A stretch of 23,394 nt of DNA from a virus, in the IMG/VR virus record IMGVR_UViG_3300042465_000693, positions 1 to 23,394 of that record; one strand, written 5' to 3'. The notes under the pieces were generated by a model that ran no database searches, was not told where the DNA came from, and saw only the letters and a list, made by a program, of their open reading frames with translations. Below are positions 16,925 to 21,865 of this stretch, piece by piece. The number at the start of each line of letters is the position of its first letter. Positions within the stretch are counted from its first letter, which is position 1. The translations under genes and the position numbers were made by a program.

Positions 16925-19203
16925 CTAATTATTTGACTTGATGTTCCATCGTTTGTATATCTTGCAAAGTTAATGCTTATTTTTGACTCTTTTTTCTCCG
17001 GCACGTAAACGTGTTTTTGATTAGCCATAATAGCCAATCCCGAACTAATTGAAGCATCAAATTTTGTTCTGTCGTTAATATCAAATTTAGCCCAATCCTC
17101 TAACGTCCTTGTGAATGGCATTGTTCCCATATCGTCGGGGTCTCTGTAGTTACCCGCTAAATCCATTCCCACATATTTTTCGATGTAGGACTCGATAGCA
17201 GCCGCGTGAGCCTGCTTAACATCCTCAGATGAGTTAGGTATGCCCCCAAGCTCTTTCTCTGTCTTAGAGAGTTTGCTATGGTGTTTGTCGGGTCTGTTTA
17301 AACAGAACTGCCTGTACCCTCTATTTTTAAAATGGTATAGTAATCTTGGCTTATTATTTTCCACTAAGATAGGCATACCATAAAATACGCAAGCCATCAG
17401 CACCTCCTCAAAAAATATCTCTGCAGTTTGAGGTCTTGCAATATACTCTAAAAAAAATTGATTTGTTGGAGCGTCGTCCATATGAAACTTAGTAAGTCCG
17501 TGAAGCGAACCGTTCGAGCCCCGCCCACCAACCACTGCAGATATATCGTACGAGTCACAACCAAAAGAACCTAAGCTCTCACTTGCAGGATATTTGTTCC
17601 CACCCTTCTCTCTTACATTATTTTGTAGATGCCTTGGCGGAAGCCAACTCACTAAGAACCTACCCTTATTATCGGGTGTCCAAACAACTGTCGAATCCTT
17701 CACCCCGTCCCGCCAGTGAAAGGTTCCACGTGTAACGTGATGCTCCTTTATAAGCGAATCGTTGTAGTCAATCTGTTGATATATTTTAGTTAAATTAAAT
17801 AACGCTTGCTTACTTTCATCTCTAAATGCGTGTGACTCCGTACGTGGAAACTGACGGTAAAATTCGTTGAGTGCGTCGGCATCATTTTTAAGTGAGTCAA
17901 CCTCCGCCTGCCAATAATCAACAGCACCATTTTTAATCATTGCCTTGTCAACACCTAAAATAGGATTTTCAGGTTTGTTAAATACGGGCATACCGAAGAT
18001 GTCTATAAATCCTTCCATATTCCATTCCATTGGAATAAACAAGGCATACAGCCCACTCTTAGTTTGACCGTTTCCACTTCTAATTTTTATATTAGAGTCC
18101 TCGTAAAGGTCTTTAAAGTTTTGCCCGCCCTTTGATAGCGCATTTGAGGTAGACCCTGCCATACACTTACCAATAATCTTAGAGCCCAAACGTAAACACG
18201 TTTTAGTTACACGCCAATTATCTTTAATATTATTAGGCTTAGTCCATTTTCCAATTTCGTCGTGAGCTAAGAATAATAACTTCTCCCCGTCATAGGAGTT
18301 GTCTTCTGTATTCTTCCAGTCAATAGATGTATCAAGTCCGTCAATCTCTTCCTGACTATTGTCGTACATATTCTTCTTTGTAATCTTAGATGCAGGCAAC
18401 CTAAAGGCAAGCTCTGTCTTTGGCTTATCCATACCATCCATAATCGGTTTAAAGAAAAATGGTAATCTGCTATTAATTGGAACAACCTTGTCGGTAAACA
18501 TCTTCTTTGCATCGGAACCCGTCTTAGATAATATACCAACCCTCGCATCACGCGCGAGCGTACCTACATTAATACATTCTGAGGATGCCATAAATGAAAA
18601 TCCTGAACGTCTAATCTTTAGATATATCATACCAAAGGAGCGGTTATCTGCCCTACACGCTTCCCAAAAAATCCAATAAATTCTATTTGCCTCTCTAAAG
18701 TCGGGGTATCCAACGTCAATACTTGACCATTGCAAGTACATATAATGTGAGCCTGTGATGTAAGTAGGAGTGCCTTTGTTCATAAACCAAAAGCCCTGCT
18801 CTCTGTAATCAAACTCTTTCTCAATATAATCCACCCATCGGTCTTTAAACTCTTTAGGCTTTTCATTCCAATGAAAGATTGATTGTATTCTTGCTAACTC
18901 TTTAGGAATTTCTTGTCTCTCCCAATATTGTTCTGATGACTTATAGTGTCTTTGAAGACACTCTTTGGGAGCAGGAGGCAAGGCAATGTATAGCCCTGAT
19001 ATATTAATGATGTCACCTATTTGACCATTTTTAGATATAACCACCAAATCATATTGTTCGTTATACCCGTAAAGCCAACTACGTGATGTATTCTTTTTAG
19101 TCTTTGCATTTGCGGGAAGGTAGTCCTCGACTACATAGTATAATCTATTGCCTTGACCTTCGCTCTGCAAATCCCTGTCTTGTATCAGTTTTTTTGTTGC
19201 CAT
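16921..19203 (-). CDS. terL: Terminase large subunit (packaging ATPase/nuclease), 760 aa
   Basis: This is the DNA-packaging motor. The ATPase half shows a degenerate Walker A region (KIRRSGFS, 196-203), a clear Walker B (LLFLAHDE, 309-316, with D315 and E316) and a coupling-type motif GSTSN (350-354). The nuclease half shows an RNase H-like acidic set: D550 and D553 in GCDSYD, E615 after a hydrophobic strand (MPILVENNKPRLLYHFKNRG), and D716 in KFDASISSGLAIMA. The usual Walker A lysine is replaced by Phe202. A further domain before residue 190 holds WFMNKGTPTYITGSHYMYLQ, also typical of this lineage as I recall. The start overlaps the upstream small gene by 59 bases; the stop overlaps the portal start as ATGA. 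Confidence rests on the ordered motif set and the portal next door. Confidence 0.93.
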   Translation of the reverse strand: MATKKLIQDRDLQSEGQGNRLYYVVEDYLPANAKTKKNTSRSWLYGYNEQYDLVVISKNGQIGDIINISGLYIALPPAPKECLQRHYKSSEQYWERQEIPKELARIQSIFHWNEKPKEFKDRWVDYIEKEFDYREQGFWFMNKGTPTYITGSHYMYLQWSSIDVGYPDFREANRIYWIFWEACRADNRSFGMIYLKIRRSGFSFMASSECINVGTLARDARVGILSKTGSDAKKMFTDKVVPINSRLPFFFKPIMDGMDKPKTELAFRLPASKITKKNMYDNSQEEIDGLDTSIDWKNTEDNSYDGEKLLFLAHDEIGKWTKPNNIKDNWRVTKTCLRLGSKIIGKCMAGSTSNALSKGGQNFKDLYEDSNIKIRSGNGQTKSGLYALFIPMEWNMEGFIDIFGMPVFNKPENPILGVDKAMIKNGAVDYWQAEVDSLKNDADALNEFYRQFPRTESHAFRDESKQALFNLTKIYQQIDYNDSLIKEHHVTRGTFHWRDGVKDSTVVWTPDNKGRFLVSWLPPRHLQNNVREKGGNKYPASESLGSFGCDSYDISAVVGGRGSNGSLHGLTKFHMDDAPTNQFFLEYIARPQTAEIFFEEVLMACVFYGMPILVENNKPRLLYHFKNRGYRQFCLNRPDKHHSKLSKTEKELGGIPNSSEDVKQAHAAAIESYIEKYVGMDLAGNYRDPDDMGTMPFTRTLEDWAKFDINDRTKFDASISSGLAIMANQKHVYVPEKKESKISINFARYTNDGTSSQIIR

Positions 19204-19432
19204 TATCTATCGAGTCAAGAGCTTCCTCTTCTAATTCAATTCTACTTAATATCTCAAATGCATCGAAGATAGCTAATTTCTTAGTCGCAGCAGCGTTCTT
19301 TAATTTATCTGCAGCTAAATCATCTTCTGAATTTGGTTTAATAATTTCTTCCTTTGCAACTTTTATAAGTTGCTCTACAGCTAATCTGCCCGCCTCAATT
19401 ATTTTTTTCTTAATTTCTTTTGAATCTCTCAT
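19145..19432 (-). CDS. Small terminase subunit candidate, 95 aa
   Basis: A short, highly charged, all-helical protein directly upstream of the large terminase and overlapping it by 59 bases in another frame. Visible helices are about 3-30 (KEIKKKIIEAGRLAVEQLIK) and about 40-72, with AADKLKNAAATKKLAIFDAF and ILSRIELEEEAL. I recall this Ala/Lys-rich core from genes adjacent to terL in Bacteroidota phages. Position, size and helical content suggest the DNA-recognition subunit, but no winged or helix-turn-helix signature is clear, and the C-terminal 20 residues may be shaped mainly by the overlap. Its start overlaps the stop of the 187-aa gene as ATGA. It could instead be an unrelated packaging cofactor. 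Confidence 0.6.
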   Translation of the reverse strand: MRDSKEIKKKIIEAGRLAVEQLIKVAKEEIIKPNSEDDLAADKLKNAAATKKLAIFDAFEILSRIELEEEALDSIDNGNKKTDTRQGFAERRSRQ

Positions 19433-19992
19433 AACTTAATTGTTATTTGATGGTCAAACATTCTGTACAATTTTTCTCCGTCTACCTCAAACTCATACTC
19501 GCTATCAGGTTTAAAGCAAACCTTGTCGCCCGCCATAACTCCGTAGTCTATTAATGTTTTATTAGGATAGACCATAAGCCCCATTAATGGTTCCTCACTA
19601 AGATGTTTTTTAATGTATGAATCTTCGGCAGCAATTGGCTTTACAAAGCAATACTTATCGTACGCATTCCAACTATCTTCGTGCTTATACATAAAGAATT
19701 GGTCGGGCTCGATAAGAAAGATGTCGTCTTTAAAAAAACTTTTACCGCTCTTTTGACGACCCCTCATATCATTATAAAACTTAAATACGTTGTGATGTAC
19801 GAGTAGTGTATCCCCAACCTGAACAGGTCCCGAATATCTTAGAGGAGTTTCAATAACCTCGGCATAGCGATTAGAAAACATATGGTCTTCTTCGGATGTA
19901 CTGACAATAAATTCAATACCCCCTATGCTCTTTGTGTTATCGTATCTTTTCCCCTTCATTGGTTTAACTATGAAGTAGAATGGAGATTTCAT
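19429..19992 (-). CDS. Tandem GroES-like (Cpn10-fold) protein, candidate phage co-chaperonin, 187 aa
   Basis: Two consecutive halves each resemble the co-chaperonin GroES barrel. Half 1 (about 5-103) has YFIVKPMKGKRYDNT, then KSIGGIEFIV (21-30) in the place of the GroES mobile loop (KSAGGIVL in E. coli), then AEVIETPLRYSGPVQVGDTL (44-63) in the place of GEVLAVG...VKVGDIV, and ends DDIFLIEPDQFFMY. Half 2 (about 112-187) repeats the order: KYCFVKPI, MGLMVYP, then GVMAGDKVCF (151-160), and DGEKLYRMFDHQITIKL (171-187), close to the GroES ending DGEEYLILRESDILAI. Only half 1 keeps a clear GGI loop. Both ends couple to neighbours (TAATG upstream, ATGA downstream). I infer a chaperonin partner for capsid folding, as T4 gp31 is; a structural protein with a GroES-like fold is the alternative. 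Confidence 0.6.
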   Translation of the reverse strand: MKSPFYFIVKPMKGKRYDNTKSIGGIEFIVSTSEEDHMFSNRYAEVIETPLRYSGPVQVGDTLLVHHNVFKFYNDMRGRQKSGKSFFKDDIFLIEPDQFFMYKHEDSWNAYDKYCFVKPIAAEDSYIKKHLSEEPLMGLMVYPNKTLIDYGVMAGDKVCFKPDSEYEFEVDGEKLYRMFDHQITIKL

Positions 19993-20219
19993 TAATAATT
20001 TATATTATATTCGATTGAAATTGGTATTGTAGAGGTGAACTCCTTCCAAAGTACCACCTCCTGCTTTTCGTTAATGATGTATATTTTAACAGACATCTTA
20101 TCGGTGTCCATCTTAATAAGATGAATCTCGTTGGTATCGTTCAATACTTTCTGCCCTATAAGGTAATGCATAGCACCGCCTTTATAGTCAGGACCTACTG
20201 ATATTTTACGAATCTCCAT
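19992..20219 (-). CDS. Conserved small protein of unknown function, 75 aa
   Basis: A compact beta-rich protein: KISVGPDYKGGAMHYLIGQK (about 5-24), an acidic turn, IHLIKMDTDKMSVKIYIINE (about 32-51), then EVVLWKEFTSTIPISIEYNI to the end. No signal or membrane segment. I recall similar proteins near terL in other Bacteroidota phages, without known function. Its stop overlaps the start of the GroES-like gene (TAATG) and it begins one base after the 78-aa gene ends, so it belongs to the same transcript. It may be a small assembly factor; this is guessed from position only. Confidence 0.6.
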   Translation of the reverse strand: MEIRKISVGPDYKGGAMHYLIGQKVLNDTNEIHLIKMDTDKMSVKIYIINEKQEVVLWKEFTSTIPISIEYNINY

Positions 20220-20220
20220 A

Positions 20221-20457
20221 TTAGTGAACTACTCCTAAGTAGTCCGTACCTGTAATTCTATATACATTTCCTGCAACTAAACCCGCTGATAGGGCAGCCG
20301 CATTATTTAAATATACAGGAACACTTGGTAGTGGTAAAGATAATATATCCGCTAAGGTAAAGTTTACCGTCTCGTCTTGATTACTTACATTTGTACCAAT
20401 TACTTTATCTGCAAGTGTTGGGGTACCTGTGATAGGATATGAACTTATTCTTGCCAT
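20221..20457 (-). CDS. Short fibre/decoration-like protein, 78 aa
   Basis: The N-terminal half (MARISSYPITGTPTLADKVI, then GTNVSNQDETVNFTLADIL) looks like the anchor of short phage structural fibres. The C-terminus contains YLNNAAALSAGLVAGNVYRI (about 49-68) and ends YLGVVH. That Asn-Ala-Ala/Gly-Leu/Gly-x-x-Tyr-Arg tail recurs at the ends of phage head- or tail-fibre-like proteins as I recall them. At 78 residues it is essentially anchor plus tip, without a shaft. It sits seven bases after the 86-aa gene. A capsid fibre or a small decoration protein is the best reading; no homology search supports this yet. Confidence 0.6.
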   Translation of the reverse strand: MARISSYPITGTPTLADKVIGTNVSNQDETVNFTLADILSLPLPSVPVYLNNAAALSAGLVAGNVYRITGTDYLGVVH

Positions 20458-20464
20458 TTTTTAA

Positions 20465-20725
20465 TTACTTGGTGTCGTTATCTTTTTTAGTAATTTCTCC
20501 TGTCATAATATTAATAACAGAATCCTTACCATACTTTTCTACTAATTCTATTTCGTTCTTAGCGAACTCAGCTCTCATTTCGTCGAGTGCCTTGAATAGT
20601 TCTTGCTTTCTTAATTCTAAATCACCTAAAGCTAATTTAGCACTTGTGAAGTCATTGTTCATTTCTTGAACCAATTTTAACTCATCCGGAGTTAAAGATT
20701 GAATTTGAGTGTTTGCGATTTCCAT
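20465..20725 (-). CDS. Coiled-coil protein of unknown function, 86 aa
   Basis: A small acidic protein made almost entirely of helix: SLTPDELKLVQEMNNDFTSA (10-29) leads into a heptad-rich stretch with LGDLELRKQELFKALDEMRA (about 33-52) continuing to VEKYGKDSV. It ends with a short strand-turn, VINIMTGEITKKDND (about 69-83), a pattern (Y-G-x-x-S-V-I-N-x-x-T-G-E) that I recall from small genes of Flavobacteria phages. No membrane segment or catalytic motif. It begins the packaging/assembly gene cluster after the peptidase gene, with a possible -7 box in front. A regulator, a spanin-type partner and an assembly factor are all possible; I cannot choose. Confidence 0.6.
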   Translation of the reverse strand: MEIANTQIQSLTPDELKLVQEMNNDFTSAKLALGDLELRKQELFKALDEMRAEFAKNEIELVEKYGKDSVINIMTGEITKKDNDTK

Positions 20726-20729
20726 TTTG

Positions 20730-20737
20730 CAAATATA
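20730..20737 (-). promoter_or_regulatory. Possible -7 box (TATATTTG) before the 86-aa gene
   Basis: In the 23-base gap after the peptidase gene the minus strand reads TATATTTG, matching TAnnTTTG. It ends only four bases before the ATG at 20725, so the predicted transcript would be leaderless or begin inside the gene, and no -33 element is obvious. Confidence 0.25.
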
Positions 20738-20748
20738 ATGTTATTTTA

Positions 20749-21216
20749 TTAAAGGTATGGTATGTATTGTGTTTTTCCTTTTACTCTTACAGCTTTTAAC
20801 GCCTGTTTACGCTTTCTTTTTGTAGAAAACGATACGTGAACCCAATCAGGATTTGCATCCGTTCCAAACTCCCAAATTAATTGGTCGAACTCTAAATGGT
20901 CTTTAATGTAGTCAAAAACCATCTTATTAGATACGCCTGTGCCTCTACCGTCTTGGTCTAAGTCGGCTGCCTCGCCTAAGCAGTGTTGTGATGTAGGGCT
21001 TGAACCGGGAGTTGCATCATTTAAAGCCTTTGAGCGGTACCCTGAGGATACCCAAATAGGCTTATCAAAATGCTCACGCACCTTGTCTAATACGTTTGTA
21101 GCTAATAATTTTAAGCACTCTAAGTGTGCAGGCGTTGGGTCATTCTTAATACCTAAACGCTTTGCAGTCGAAGATGGTGTTAGTTCAGCTAATGTGAAAT
21201 GCTCTGATAGTTTCAT
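20749..21216 (-). CDS. M15-family zinc peptidase, probable endolysin, 155 aa
   Basis: The protein matches the peptidase M15 (D-Ala-D-Ala carboxypeptidase-like) pattern used by many phages to cut peptidoglycan cross-links. Zinc ligands are visible as H78 and D85 in SQHCLGEAADLD (SxHxxGxAxD) and H127 in PDWVHVSF. E116 in IWEFG is a likely catalytic residue. The lead-in SEHFTLAELTPSSTAKRLGI (4-23) and the substrate-side VSSGYRSKALN (57-67) are also standard for the family. There is no signal peptide, so release needs a holin; the membrane protein two genes upstream fits that role. Its ATG shares four bases (ATGA) with the stop of the 39-aa gene, so translation is probably coupled. A virion-associated lysin is the less likely alternative. 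The basic tail (KRKRKQALKAVRVKGK) may bind the wall. Confidence 0.88.
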   Translation of the reverse strand: MKLSEHFTLAELTPSSTAKRLGIKNDPTPAHLECLKLLATNVLDKVREHFDKPIWVSSGYRSKALNDATPGSSPTSQHCLGEAADLDQDGRGTGVSNKMVFDYIKDHLEFDQLIWEFGTDANPDWVHVSFSTKRKRKQALKAVRVKGKTQYIPYL

Positions 21217-21332
21217 CGTCCTTGTCCTCTATATTTTTTAGGTTGTAAACTTTTAGCCTTTGAATGCCTACCGCTCTTGCGCTTACCGAAGTTAACTTTA
21301 ATCTTCTCCGATAGTACCTTTGTCTTTGCCAT
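21213..21332 (-). CDS. 39-aa strongly basic small protein between holin and endolysin
   Basis: A complete small frame, ATG at 21332 to TGA at 21213, below the usual ORF length cut. It begins MAKTKVLSEKIKVNFGKRKS, continues GRHSKAKSLQPKKYRGQ and ends GR. About 14 of 39 residues are Lys or Arg, with one Glu as the only acidic residue. Three facts support it: its stop overlaps the endolysin start as ATGA, its start overlaps the holin-like gene by 35 bases in another frame, and I recall small KxNFGKRKxG...KKYRGQGR-type proteins in Bacteroidota phages. Without it there would be an unexplained 81-base gap in a cassette that otherwise has almost none. Function is unknown; binding to nucleic acid or to the acidic membrane surface would suit the charge. 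Confidence 0.75.
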   Translation of the reverse strand: MAKTKVLSEKIKVNFGKRKSGRHSKAKSLQPKKYRGQGR

Positions 21333-21498
21333 TATTATTAAACTTTTGAATTTCGTTAATAGTTCTTGCTAAGGTATAGCCTATGGTAGCTAATAAAATA
21401 ATCGTCTGTAGAGTTTCGTTAATGGTAGTGACACGCATTGCAACCATACAAAGCGCATTAATCCCAATAACTTTTACATCTTCAATATATAGCATCAT
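21298..21498 (-). CDS. Two-helix membrane protein, holin-like, 66 aa
   Basis: Two hydrophobic segments are visible: about residues 9-23 (KVIGINALCMVAMRV) and about 30-45 (LQTIILLATIGYTLAR), joined by a short polar loop, followed by a charged tail (NEIQKFNNNGKDKGTIGED). Size, two membrane segments, a charged C-terminus and location just upstream of the peptidase fit a class II-type holin that would release the endolysin. Two ATG codons stand in tandem (21498 and 21495); the first overlaps the previous gene's stop as TAATG, the second would shorten the protein by one residue, a dual-start arrangement known from holins such as lambda S (there with a longer offset). A general small membrane protein is the alternative. 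Confidence 0.65.
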   Translation of the reverse strand: MMLYIEDVKVIGINALCMVAMRVTTINETLQTIILLATIGYTLARTINEIQKFNNNGKDKGTIGED

Positions 21499-21656
21499 TA
21501 TTCGGCTTCTATTTCTCCAAACTCTACATCGGGTTGGCTTTCAATAAAATCAATAGCTTTTACAATATTTGACACTTCGATTAAACCAAAGCAACCTTTT
21601 GAGATTGCAATATTCAGCGCCTCTTTTAAAATTTGTTTTGCTAATTTATTGTCCAT
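21498..21656 (-). CDS. 52-aa acidic small protein
   Basis: A short complete frame, ATG at 21656 to TAA at 21498, missed by length filters. It reads MDNKLAKQILKEALNIAISK, continues GCFGLIEVSNIVKAIDFIES and ends QPDVEFGEIEAE. Both ends overlap neighbours by exactly one base as TAATG, which is strong support for translation. The predicted structure is two helices around a Gly-Cys-Phe-Gly turn, with an acidic tail. No known family is recognised. It lies between the fibre-proximal 69-aa gene and the holin-like gene, so it may act in fibre assembly or lysis timing; that is only positional. Confidence 0.7.
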   Translation of the reverse strand: MDNKLAKQILKEALNIAISKGCFGLIEVSNIVKAIDFIESQPDVEFGEIEAE

Positions 21657-21865
21657 TACTTAATTTTTAAAGGTGTTAAATCTTCGTTTGTCCAATAATC
21701 TTTGGCTAACATAATTTCCAAATGCTCCAAATTTCTTTGGATTGTTTTTTCCTCATCTTCAGTCAAAGTTTCTTTTGCTTTTAACTCATTTACAAGGTTT
21801 ACGCTATCTAATGCCGAAGCATAATTAATTGCGATTTGTTCGATTGTTATTTCTATTTTTTCCAT
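21656..21865 (-). CDS. 69-aa small protein downstream of the fibre gene
   Basis: A helical, acidic protein: MEKIEITIEQIAINYASALD (1-20), then LVNELKAKETLTEDEEKTIQ (about 24-43) and RNLEHLEIMLAKDYWTNEDL, ending TPLKIK. No membrane segment or catalytic motif. Its start overlaps the fibre stop and its stop overlaps the 52-aa gene start, each as TAATG. Small genes directly after fibre genes are often fibre chaperones or assembly factors, and a helical acidic protein would suit that, but I know no characterised homologue. Confidence 0.65.
   Translation of the reverse strand: MEKIEITIEQIAINYASALDSVNLVNELKAKETLTEDEEKTIQRNLEHLEIMLAKDYWTNEDLTPLKIK

Noticed and set aside
18267-18679. Frames of 94 (minus) and 106 (plus) codons inside terL.
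   Set aside because: They overlap the ATPase core of terL in other frames; translations are low-quality (Leu/Arg- or Leu/Ile-rich) without motifs.
19104-19439. Plus-strand 111-codon frame opposite the small terminase candidate.
   Set aside because: Antisense to a gene with ATGA coupling and helical charged composition; the antisense product is the Ser/Leu/Phe-rich mirror expected from Lys/Glu/Ala codons.
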